Positions 42,601 to 49,739 of a DNA stretch of 64,000 nt are shown here, in pieces; position 1 is the stretch's first letter, and each line of letters starts with the position of its first letter. Source of the stretch: JAJFUE01 sp039683515 (GTDB lineage Bacteria > Sumerlaeota > Sumerlaeia > MVZB01); NCBI GenBank assembly GCA_039683515.1, contig JBDKRG010000040.1, positions 45,290 through 109,289 of the forward strand, read 5' to 3'. The notes beneath the pieces are model-generated. The model worked only from the letters and a program-made list of their open reading frames with translations. It was not told the origin of the DNA and ran no database searches. The translations under genes and the position numbers were made by a program.

Positions 42601-44988
42601 GCGCAATTGGTAGATGCGACGGCCGGACTCGTCCTTGGTCTCGACGGCCTCGTGGCGGATGCCTATGTTTTTCACCGCGACCATCTCGCGAAGCGACTGT
42701 CTCGGCAGGCCAAAGCACAACTGGATGTCCGCATTCGAGGGGGTATGTGAACTGCGGGCTTCGGCAATGCGTTTTGTCATCCTGGACTGAGTCGTCGGGT
42801 AATCGTACCACTGGGCATTGGCGAATTGCGTGTTCACGAACGCGATATATTGATCGTTGGCGACGAAGCGAATCTCCCCGCTTCCCTGACGATACGTCGA
42901 CCTTACGGAATCGCCGTTTTTGATCACCTCGCCGCTGGTCGTGGTCGTGCGCCCTCCCCCCGAATACCGCCGGAATGACATATCAAATGCATACGATACG
43001 TTTTCGATTTTTTCTTTCGAGGCTTCGTTGCGCGCAACCAGGAACGGCATCAAATCGCCCGGCACCGGCTCGGAATCAGTTTCAACGCCACCACGCCCAT
43101 TCGCCGCCAATCGAAATCCGACACCAATGCCGCGATAATCTTCGCTCGACACATCCCGATTGGCCGCGCAACATCCGAGTGCTGGATATAAAAAATGGCC
43201 CCCGCGCATTTCCCGATAGGCGCCGTATGGCTTTTTCACCCATGCACTGCCGTCTGACGGCGCACCCGTGTAATCGTCGTGCGAACGGTCCTGGCAAAGC
43301 TCGGAAACATTGCCTGCCATATCGAACAAGCCCCACGCGTTGGGCTGCTTCTGGCCCACGGCATGAGCATACGGCTCAAGATTGCCGGCATTGCCATCGT
43401 ACCAGGCATGGGCTGCGATTTGCGTATCGGGCGGTAATCCATCGCCCCAGTAAAACCGCGTAGTCGTTCCGGCCCGGCATGCGTATTCCCATTCCGCCTC
43501 GCTCGGCAATCGAACATGCACTTGACCCTGGCCCGACTTCATCAGATACGCGTTCAACTTATCGATAAATCCGCCGCCGCCCGCAATATCGTCCCACGAC
43601 ACGCAGACCGCCGGACTGTTCGGGTCATCGATCACAAACGGCCGATATGCAGGGTTTCTGGGATCTTGGATCTTAGCAGCCCAGGGCTTCGTCCCCGTGA
43701 CCGCTTCCCACTGCGCCTTTGTCACCTCGGTCTTGCCCAAATAAAAGTTCGACTTAATGGTCACCTGATGCCGTGGGTCCTCGCGAGGCCGATCGGTTTT
43801 CTCATTCGTAAACTTGTCCGTGTCGCCCGGCGTGCGACCCATCTGAAAACTGCCCGCCGGAATTTGGATCAACTCCATGGTGACATTTTGCGGGAGTTTA
43901 ACGGTCACCGTTCTCTCCGTTGGAGCCGACTCGGCAGACACCAGCTTGATTCCGACGATCAGCGACAGCGCCGCATATCCCAACACAATCGCAGTGGCCG
44001 CCCAACGCCGCGCAAGCGGGTTGGCGTGAATTTTCATTTTGAGCAACTCCAGTCGGCGCCGGATCTCCGGCATGCGCGCCATGGGGATGCCGCCGACGGC
44101 CGGAGGCAGCGCGACCAGCTCCAGCGCGATCCGCGCCAGCGTGCGCGAGTAATTGAGCGCGCTGCCGACGTGCTCGGCCGCCACGGCGTCGCAGACCGCC
44201 TCGCACGAGGCCGCGTGCGCCGCGCGCATCCGCCACGCCAGCGGGTGGAACCACAGCGCGATCGAGACGAAATGAATGATGTTCATCCACGCGAGGTCGC
44301 GCCCCTGAAGGTGCGCCAGCTCGTGGACGAAAATGCCGGGCAGCTCCTTGGCGTAATCGCCCTGCGTCATGCGCTCGGGCAGGATGATCACCGGCCGGCG
44401 CAGGCCGTAGAGAAACGGCGACGAAAGCGCGCTCGAGGCGCGCAGGTCGACGAAACGCCTCACGCCCAGAAGCGAACGGATTTCATGGAGCTTTTCGAGA
44501 ATGATCGGATCGGTGGGGGTCGAGCCGGTCAACACGCGCCGGACTCGGCGCAGGCTCAGGGCGAGTTTGAGCGCGAACGCCGCGCAGACGATCGCGTAAA
44601 GAACGAAGCCGGAGAGCCATGGGTGCCCCGAGACGAAATCGAGCGGTTGAACATCGACGGGGGCGGCCGCGACGGGCGCGGCCGCGGGGATCGCGGGTTG
44701 AACGGCGGGCTCGGCAGGGATTTGATCATTCACCACGGGCGCCGGCGGCTCAGCCGGCGGCGCGGGTTGCGGCATCGCCAGTTCGAAGGCCGGCATCATC
44801 GACGCGATGAGCGGCACGAGCAGCACGCCGACGGCCACGGCGCGCCACAGCAGCACGCGCCAGCGCGGATTGGCCCGCGCCAGCAGGAAGTGCAGCACCC
44901 AGCCGAGGCCCAGGATCAGCGTGACCTTGAGGAAAAGGCCGACGACCGGGGACAAACCAATCAGCCCGTTCAGGATTTCACGATTCAT
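39610..44988 (-). CDS. BlaR1-like M56 metallopeptidase fused to an FGE-like domain and eight regulatory beta-sandwich domains
   Basis: 1792 residues from ATG 44988, overlapping the blaI stop as ATGA. Membrane helices at about 12-35, 45-65, 122-145 and 335-350 frame an M56 peptidase with zinc motif HELAH (222-226) and CEAVCDAVA (262-270). Residues about 370-628 are a formylglycine-generating-enzyme/sulfatase-modifying-factor fold (IPAGSFQMGR, YLGKTEVTKAQWEAVTG, VRLPSEAEWEYACRAGTTTR, AWGLFDMAGNVSELCQD, GIGVGFRLA); the cysteine usually following the GGS-Y motif is absent (GGHFLYPALG). About 650-960 looks like a LolA/lipoprotein-sorting-type domain. The remainder is a tandem duplication of a four-domain carboxypeptidase-regulatory-like unit. 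M56 proteins cleave BlaI-type repressors on signal; the added domains are presumably extracytoplasmic. Confidence 0.88.
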   Translation of the reverse strand: MNREILNGLIGLSPVVGLFLKVTLILGLGWVLHFLLARANPRWRVLLWRAVAVGVLLVPLIASMMPAFELAMPQPAPPAEPPAPVVNDQIPAEPAVQPAIPAAAPVAAAPVDVQPLDFVSGHPWLSGFVLYAIVCAAFALKLALSLRRVRRVLTGSTPTDPIILEKLHEIRSLLGVRRFVDLRASSALSSPFLYGLRRPVIILPERMTQGDYAKELPGIFVHELAHLQGRDLAWMNIIHFVSIALWFHPLAWRMRAAHAASCEAVCDAVAAEHVGSALNYSRTLARIALELVALPPAVGGIPMARMPEIRRRLELLKMKIHANPLARRWAATAIVLGYAALSLIVGIKLVSAESAPTERTVTVKLPQNVTMELIQIPAGSFQMGRTPGDTDKFTNEKTDRPREDPRHQVTIKSNFYLGKTEVTKAQWEAVTGTKPWAAKIQDPRNPAYRPFVIDDPNSPAVCVSWDDIAGGGGFIDKLNAYLMKSGQGQVHVRLPSEAEWEYACRAGTTTRFYWGDGLPPDTQIAAHAWYDGNAGNLEPYAHAVGQKQPNAWGLFDMAGNVSELCQDRSHDDYTGAPSDGSAWVKKPYGAYREMRGGHFLYPALGCCAANRDVSSEDYRGIGVGFRLAANGRGGVETDSEPVPGDLMPFLVARNEASKEKIENVSYAFDMSFRRYSGGGRTTTTSGEVIKNGDSVRSTYRQGSGEIRFVANDQYIAFVNTQFANAQWYDYPTTQSRMTKRIAEARSSHTPSNADIQLCFGLPRQSLREMVAVKNIGIRHEAVETKDESGRRIYQLRRFKPGMKDPNSPQAVWVIDPDKGYLITGMTSYHEDGSVWTKNSFKLKEVSDGAWFPVEFSETYNTPQLQYERSMTISDIKLNPPVDKSQFAVEALDLKSLNPAIVFLRTEADGTKSIYTNENGKLVKADSPDKPARQAAPAAAELTGTVTGPNHQPVKGALIYIYEELMEHYDPAKPLERGDKGKYVYTDAQGGFKIPALTPGYMFQVLVMADGFAPELIDKANPKSGALQITLKPEPDQMKPGHTVFGKVVDQDGKPLPGVQVRDLKETRPNGSPKFYTSNRNVIFPIAITDRDGNFAIRSNEADVSMWLDFESPNMTKLAARDVKTSVEVQVFKMSPGATVTGKVIDDGKPVAGVRIQLAGMYRPEHPDTWTGFGVSDKDGNFVFEHVAAGREYRLSSVISSPKMIADRTVNVAADARRIDVGAIQTVPASSLFKLSGKVELSDGKPIPKGAKLLVQRRMGEGVDAELGADGRFEFKGLPVDTYSITPMRIPGYVLSKKNDHDAVGGFAPRAGSMDPATKKIDRDTNMTVLLEPGEATPVYVVTSSDGTITAMASGNQPEPKPFVAGTVVSDKGEPIKGALVYVYLAGYKNPNFNGAHEYPDIGKRERTDGQGRFTIRSLRPDQYFGVLAMADGYAPKYIYKVESLAAPLTFKLEPDAERYKPGHVVRGKVVGPDGKPLAGVVVETTAVERKMAGGMFSVQAASGDLKVDPIAITDGQGEFRITSPDTNFKVNLRMRAPGLAELAAGKLSPGEDVHVFKLAQGATVVGRVLDHGKPVPDAVVDLNLIPASTSDTTMVMGSQSHVKTDADGNFVFANAKSGLTYFISCRMISIKERGAVKVRSVRVEHDGDRVDAGVLEIEPGFSLSGRVDLSDGKPVPADARVMIIGATSRDAQFIKIGPDGRFEFKGLPPDVYEITPHIEGYMTSQNNVHDPLPGPMLPMASGWGVAATRNVDRDVKDLRVLVEPGEMKSYTVRTSGEPSTGTKPITFTAPGQ

Positions 44989-45380
44989 GACCGCTTTCCT
45001 TTCTTGCGCGTGTCGGCGGCGGGCTCCTCGGCCTGGCTCATCACGCGCCTCAGCTCGGCGATGTCTTCCTTCGAAAGCTTTTCCGTCTTGATGATCTGCG
45101 CGATGAGCGCGGCGGGCGATCCGCCGCAAAACACGTCGCTCAGGCGCCGGACCATGTTCTTAAAGGTATTCTGGCGCGGCGTGCGCGCCGCGTAGACGTA
45201 CGAGCGCCCGACCTTCTCGCGCGTGACGTGCCCCTTTTCCATCAACACGAGCAGCACCGAGCGCAGCGCCGCGTTCTGGATTGGCCGCGGGAAGCGCTCC
45301 TCGATCTGCGCCGGGTTGAGCGCGCCGTGATCCCACAAGACCTGCATGACCTCGAGTTCACCCGCCGTAAACGTCGCCAT
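44985..45380 (-). CDS. blaI: BlaI/MecI-type transcriptional repressor
   Basis: 131 residues from ATG 45380, with AAGGAG eight bases upstream. The winged helix is FTAGELEVMQVLWDHGALNP, then LRSVLLVLMEKGHVTREKVG, with the dimer/cleavage part RQNTFKNMVRRLSDVFCGGS behind it. The Lys/Arg-rich tail ends KGKRS. It represses its own operon and is inactivated by proteolysis triggered by the M56 partner (family knowledge). It overlaps the partner gene by ATGA, and two matching palindromes stand in its promoter. Confidence 0.93.
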   Translation of the reverse strand: MATFTAGELEVMQVLWDHGALNPAQIEERFPRPIQNAALRSVLLVLMEKGHVTREKVGRSYVYAARTPRQNTFKNMVRRLSDVFCGGSPAALIAQIIKTEKLSKEDIAELRRVMSQAEEPAADTRKKGKRS

Positions 45381-45417
45381 GAATGCGCTCCTTGTTTTTG
45401 TGACAATCCCGCCTAAG

Positions 45418-45475
45418 TGTGGATAGTTCCACAGATAGAGGGATGAGTCAAGCGATATATGTGGATCTTTCCACA
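45418..45475 (-). promoter_or_regulatory. blaI promoter with twin operator
   Basis: Two 16-bp palindromes of the same kind, TGTGGA-N4-TCCACA, at 45418-45433 and 45460-45475, have centres exactly 42 bp apart (four helical turns). On the minus strand TTGACT (45451-45446) and AACTAT (45428-45423), with 17 bp between, form a sigma70-like promoter. The first palindrome covers the -10 box; the second lies just upstream of -35. The blaI start is 37 bp downstream. Confidence 0.75.
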
Positions 45476-45479
45476 GTTG

Positions 45480-45537
45480 AATCCCTCGCTCACGCTCGAG
45501 CTACCGCATGCAGTAGCCCGAGCGTGAGCGAGGGATT
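45480..45537. repeat. 25-bp-arm hairpin
   Basis: Arms 45480-45504 and 45513-45537 differ at one position (AATCCCTCGCTCACGCTCG type) around loop CGCATGCA. There is no U-tract on either side. It immediately follows the distal operator, between the divergent blaI and small-protein genes. Confidence 0.85.
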
Positions 45538-45577
45538 CTCTCTGGCCGCAACGGATGCGAATGCGTTAAAATATTGT

Positions 45578-45799
45578 ATGGATAAACCGATCCCACTTGC
45601 CGAGCGGCTCCGCCGCGAATCGCACCGCATCAGCGCGCTGATCCTCAACTCGGACCTGCCGTGGATCGACATTGCGATCCAGATCAACGCCATGCGCGAG
45701 ATGTGCGAGACCGAGGCGCCCGAAAAAGCCGAGCTGTTCGAAGCCGTCTACACCAGTCGCTTCGAGCGCCTCCGCGAGCAGTGGCGCAAAGATGAGTAG
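45578..45799 (+). CDS. Small conserved-looking hypothetical protein
   Basis: 73 residues from ATG 45578 (MDKPIPLAERLRRESHRISA), helical and charged (WIDIAIQINAMREMCETEAP, RFERLREQWRKDE). I do not recognise it. It is divergent from blaI and could share the operator region. No clear ribosome site. Codon use resembles the neighbours, which favours a real gene. Confidence 0.6.
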   Translation: MDKPIPLAERLRRESHRISALILNSDLPWIDIAIQINAMREMCETEAPEKAELFEAVYTSRFERLREQWRKDE

Positions 45800-45924
45800 A
45801 CCCTTTTTTTGATTTGCGGATTGTGGATTTTTTGATGCCGCCGTCGGCGACGTCGGCCTACGCTTGGCCGATCCCGATCGTTCTGATAACATCAATCATG
45901 ATTGCCGATTGTGTGCATGGGTAA

Positions 45925-45948
45925 CAATCCGCAATCCGCAATCCGAAA
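45925..45948. repeat. Heptamer repeat CAATCCG, three units
   Basis: Three tandem units lie just before the ABC ATPase gene. The same heptamer occurs at about 54078-54096 (GGATTGC) and in one or two units near 28440 and 45815. Confidence 0.7.
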
Positions 45949-45963
45949 TCGCCGGAGTCACCG

Positions 45964-46998
<1,035 letters not shown>

Positions 46999-47084
46999 TA
47001 TCGAAATCCTAGAGCGGTTGACAAAAGTTTTCCGGCAATCAGCACGATCCCAATGGTTATCAGTTTCAAGAGTCGGTGATTGGT

Positions 47085-47112
47085 TCGATTACGATTACGA
47101 GCACGAGCACGA
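47085..47112. repeat. 28-bp (CGATTA)2(CGAGCA)2 repeat, copy B
   Basis: Exact reverse complement of 24168-24195. It lies in the 250 bp between the ABC ATPase and the GNAT gene, next to a fragment of the 11791-11930 repeat at about 47018-47037. Confidence 0.88.
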
Positions 47113-47157
47113 ACGGGAAATTATCGTCAAGCGCTCTAATTCAATGCTGTTAACATA

Positions 47158-47240
47158 GTCCCGGAGGGACGACCGCTTTCAGCCCGCCATGACAATGGCG
47201 GGTAACGTCGCGATTTGCATCCCGAGTCCCGGAGGGACGA
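47158..47240 (-). repeat. Palindromic repeat family P, copy 3 (inverted)
   Basis: GTCCC-GGA-GGGAC at 47158-47170 and 47226-47238 flank CCCGCCAT-GACA-ATGGCGGG (47183-47202), the same modules as copies 1 and 2 in opposite orientation. Confidence 0.86.
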
Positions 47241-47248
47241 ATGATCCA

Positions 47249-47716
47249 TTATCGAGTGTGTTTCTCGAGATAAATGAACGTCAGATGATCCGCGATTTTC
47301 TTGCGCTGGAAAACCTTGTAGCCGGCGTTTTCGTAGAGGCGCAGGTTGGAGGCGCTGCGGTCGCCGGTGAAGAGTTCGAACCGGGCGCATTGGGGAAAGG
47401 CGGCCTCGATCGCGCGCAGGAGCGCCGCGCCGTGGCCGCGCCGCTGGAAATCGGGGTGGACGATCAGCTTGCCGACGAGGCACGATCCGCCGCGCTCGCG
47501 GCCGCGGACCGAGCCGACGATCCGGCCGCCCACGACGAGTTTCAGAATGCGGCCGTCGCGCGCCTCGTCGCGGATCTCGTCCAACGTCTGGCGTAGCGGC
47601 GGGATGTCCGGCCCGTAAATCGCCGCCTCGCTCAGGTAGGCCAGCTTCTGGAGCGCCAGGATGGCGTCCAGATCCTCGGCAATCGCGTCGATGATTTGGC
47701 AGTCAGGTTGATTCAC
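47249..47716 (-). CDS. GNAT-family N-acetyltransferase
   Basis: 155 residues from ATG 47716. The acetyl-CoA site is GKLIVHPDFQRRGHGAALLR (motif A, about 85-104), followed by RFELFTGDRSASNLRLYENA and the C-terminal GYKVFQRKKI (motif B). Substrate unknown. Single gene between repeat fields. Confidence 0.9.
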   Translation of the reverse strand: MNQPDCQIIDAIAEDLDAILALQKLAYLSEAAIYGPDIPPLRQTLDEIRDEARDGRILKLVVGGRIVGSVRGRERGGSCLVGKLIVHPDFQRRGHGAALLRAIEAAFPQCARFELFTGDRSASNLRLYENAGYKVFQRKKIADHLTFIYLEKHTR

Positions 47717-47855
47717 GTTTCTTATTCTCGAAGGGGAAAAACATTACCCTCTTGATTACCCTCATTTTTTCAACGACACCCATCCCATTAACCCCGCGAT
47801 TGATCGCTTGTCATTCCCCAAATTGTTTATCGAACAGATGCCAAATCCGATCTGG

Positions 47856-47918
47856 ACACACCGGAGGTGTGTTCGCAAGTAGCCCCCGGCGAAGCGAAGC
47901 GCCGGCCCCGCTGGGGCC
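47856..47918. repeat. Hairpin cluster in the 47717-48075 gap
   Basis: Three adjacent hairpins: ACACACC-GGA-GGTGTGT (47856-47872), CCGGCG/CGCCGG around AAGCGAAG (47886-47905) and GGCCCC-GCT-GGGGCC (47904-47918). The remainder of the gap has no supportable gene. Confidence 0.7.
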
Positions 47919-48075
47919 GAAAAATTTGGGTGATGACAAGCGATTTATCGCGTGGTTTAAGCAATCTCCCCTCGGAAACCGTTTCAACGGTTTCCCTCCA
48001 TGTCGGCCTTGCTTGAGAGTTTAGCAATTCATTCATACCCACCGGATCATGTCGCGGTCTACAGCCCTCATTCAT

Positions 48076-49077
48076 TCACTCTTTTTTCCACCCGCCGATG
48101 AAGATCCCGCCGCCGAAATGCATGCTTCTGGGGAGCCAGCGGGCGCTGGGGTCTTTCTCGAGGGCCGCGGCGCCGCTTTCGGCGATCTCGGCCAGGCGGG
48201 CGTCGGTCATGTCGGCCTGGGAGAGGATGAAGGCCTCGGCGCAAGCGGGGACGGTCGGCGAGCCGTACTCGAGCTGGCCGTGGTGGGCCAGGATGCAGTG
48301 CAGCAGGCAGTTGATCTCGTCGGCCGACTCCGGCATCTCGGCCATGAGGGGCGCGGCGGCCTCACGCACCCAGGCGTAGCTGATGACGAGGTGGCCCTCC
48401 CAGCGCTGGGCCTCGGTGACCTCGGGCAGCGGGCTGTAGCAATAGGTGTCGACCTTGCCGATGTCGTGGAGGAGGCCGGCGGCGATCAGCACCTGACGGT
48501 CGATCGGCAGCCGGCCATGGTTGAACGTCAGGCCCGCGCCGGCCTGGTCGTAGGCGTCGGCGATGGCGAGGGCGAGCGTCGTCACGTTGACGGTGTGCTC
48601 GAGGAGGCCGCCGGGGTAGGCCTGGTGGTGGTCGCGCGCGGCGGGGGACTTGTAGAACGCCTCGCGGAAGCCGGCGCGGTCATAGATCATCCGCAGGATC
48701 ATCCCGACGGCCCGGCTCGGGTCGGTCTGCTCGATCAGGGCCTCGAGCCGGCGCTGGTATTCGGCCATGTCGACGCGGCTGGTTGGGACAAAATGTTGCA
48801 GTGCGGCCTCGCGCGCACTCCCGTCGATGCGTGTCCAGTCCTGCACGATCCACTGGGGCCGGCCGTTGTATTCCTCCTCGCGGTAGTCGACCTGGAGGAT
48901 GTCGCCGGCGGCGGGCAGGTCCTTGTCGGCGCGGATCCGGTCAAAATCCCAAATGCGCGCCTCGACATCGGCGAAGGCGCCGCTGTCGCCTAAATTGAGG
49001 CGCAAACTGCCATAATTGTCGCCGCGGCGGGTTTTTCGGACTTCGAAGCTGCGGACCATAACCTGAATGGGTGGCAT
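48076..49077 (-). CDS. OB-fold plus HD-domain 3'-5' exoribonuclease (YhaM type)
   Basis: 333 residues. An N-terminal OB fold (about 1-85, with VMVRSFEVRKTRRGDNYGSL) precedes an HD phosphohydrolase domain: LLEHTVNVTTLALAIAD (first His), LIAAGLLHDIGKVDTY (His-Asp) and CILAHHGQLEYGSPTVP (further His). This order is that of YhaM/CBF1-like nucleases, which trim RNA or DNA 3' ends. Single gene; its start is close to the AT-rich region with the ncRNA candidate. Confidence 0.88.
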   Translation of the reverse strand: MPPIQVMVRSFEVRKTRRGDNYGSLRLNLGDSGAFADVEARIWDFDRIRADKDLPAAGDILQVDYREEEYNGRPQWIVQDWTRIDGSAREAALQHFVPTSRVDMAEYQRRLEALIEQTDPSRAVGMILRMIYDRAGFREAFYKSPAARDHHQAYPGGLLEHTVNVTTLALAIADAYDQAGAGLTFNHGRLPIDRQVLIAAGLLHDIGKVDTYCYSPLPEVTEAQRWEGHLVISYAWVREAAAPLMAEMPESADEINCLLHCILAHHGQLEYGSPTVPACAEAFILSQADMTDARLAEIAESGAAALEKDPSARWLPRSMHFGGGIFIGGWKKE

Positions 49078-49431
49078 GAGCGGTTCCTCGCATCGTGATC
49101 GAATTCAATTACAAATTGGCTGAAATCGGCCTCAAGAGCAATCCAAATCCCACCCGTTCAAAAAAGGGCCGTTCTGTCATCTTTTCTCCTTGCTTTTCCC
49201 CATAAAAACTTACATACTATTGCAAACGCGTGATGTGGGGTGAAGCGTTGGATGTGCAAGGTAGAGTTCTGAGGATGTGTGGTTTTCATCGCGCGTGGTG
49301 ACAAAAAATTCTCAAATTGATTTCTCGTTTTGAGAAAAAAAAGGTAAGGGTTTTTGGGGAATCTCCCGATAGAACTAAAAAAGGCTGAAATCACAGCGGT
49401 TCACTGAAAAACGGAAGATTCGAGAAAAAAC

Positions 49432-49447
49432 TGGCACGAAGTTAGCT
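49432..49447 (+). promoter_or_regulatory. Sigma54-type -24/-12 promoter before the ncRNA candidate
   Basis: TGGCACGAAGTTAGCT: the -24 half (TGGCACG) is perfect and the -12 half is TAGC in place of TTGC; GG-N10-GC spacing is exact. The predicted start is near 49458. The segment 49078-49431 on its left is AT-rich and has no gene that I can support. Confidence 0.55.
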
Positions 49448-49457
49448 CTAGATAACA

Positions 49458-49716
49458 AGCGTGAGACGCAAAGACAACGAAGGGCGGAGGTGCCCACCAC
49501 ATAGTTTGAAAAGTCCTACAGATCGGGGAGGCGGGTCTATCCCACCAACGAAGTTACCTACCTGAGATTTGTCCAACCTGTAACTTCTCTCGGCTTTGAA
49601 CTAAGCCATTATCCCGCCTTAAGAATTCAGTGCTACGCACTGGTTCTTCCACCCCGCCACCCTGATCTGATAGCATGAGGCCTCTCCTGGGAAACCAGGA
49701 GAGGTTTCATGTTTTT
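49458..49716 (+). ncRNA. Candidate structured non-coding RNA
   Basis: No ORF on the plus strand, but dense pairing potential. A closing helix joins 49481-49492 to 49650-49663. Inside are 49529-49535 with 49613-49619 (7 bp), enclosing 49550-49557 with 49580-49587 (8 bp) and 49592-49596 with 49603-49607 (5 bp), and a separate hairpin 49621-49648 (5+5 bp, loop CTACG). A strong terminator ends the segment. Promoter-like and terminator signals on the same strand frame about 260 nt. Size and the long closing helix recall 6S-type regulators, but the multibranched middle does not fit simply; it is not RNase P, tmRNA or SRP RNA by motif. Confidence 0.55.
49681..49716 (+). terminator. Rho-independent terminator
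   Basis: A perfect 10-bp stem CCTCTCCTGG / CCAGGAGAGG with a GAAA tetraloop is followed by TTTCATGTTTTT. The U-rich side is on the plus strand, where no protein gene ends, so it most likely ends the ncRNA. Confidence 0.85.
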
Positions 49717-49739
49717 AGCCCTTCCTAAATTAGCTCACA

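Noticed and set aside
49458..49716. Calling the ncRNA candidate 6S RNA outright
   Set aside because: The length and closing helix fit, but the internal multibranch and lack of a recognisable central bubble do not allow a firm family assignment by eye.
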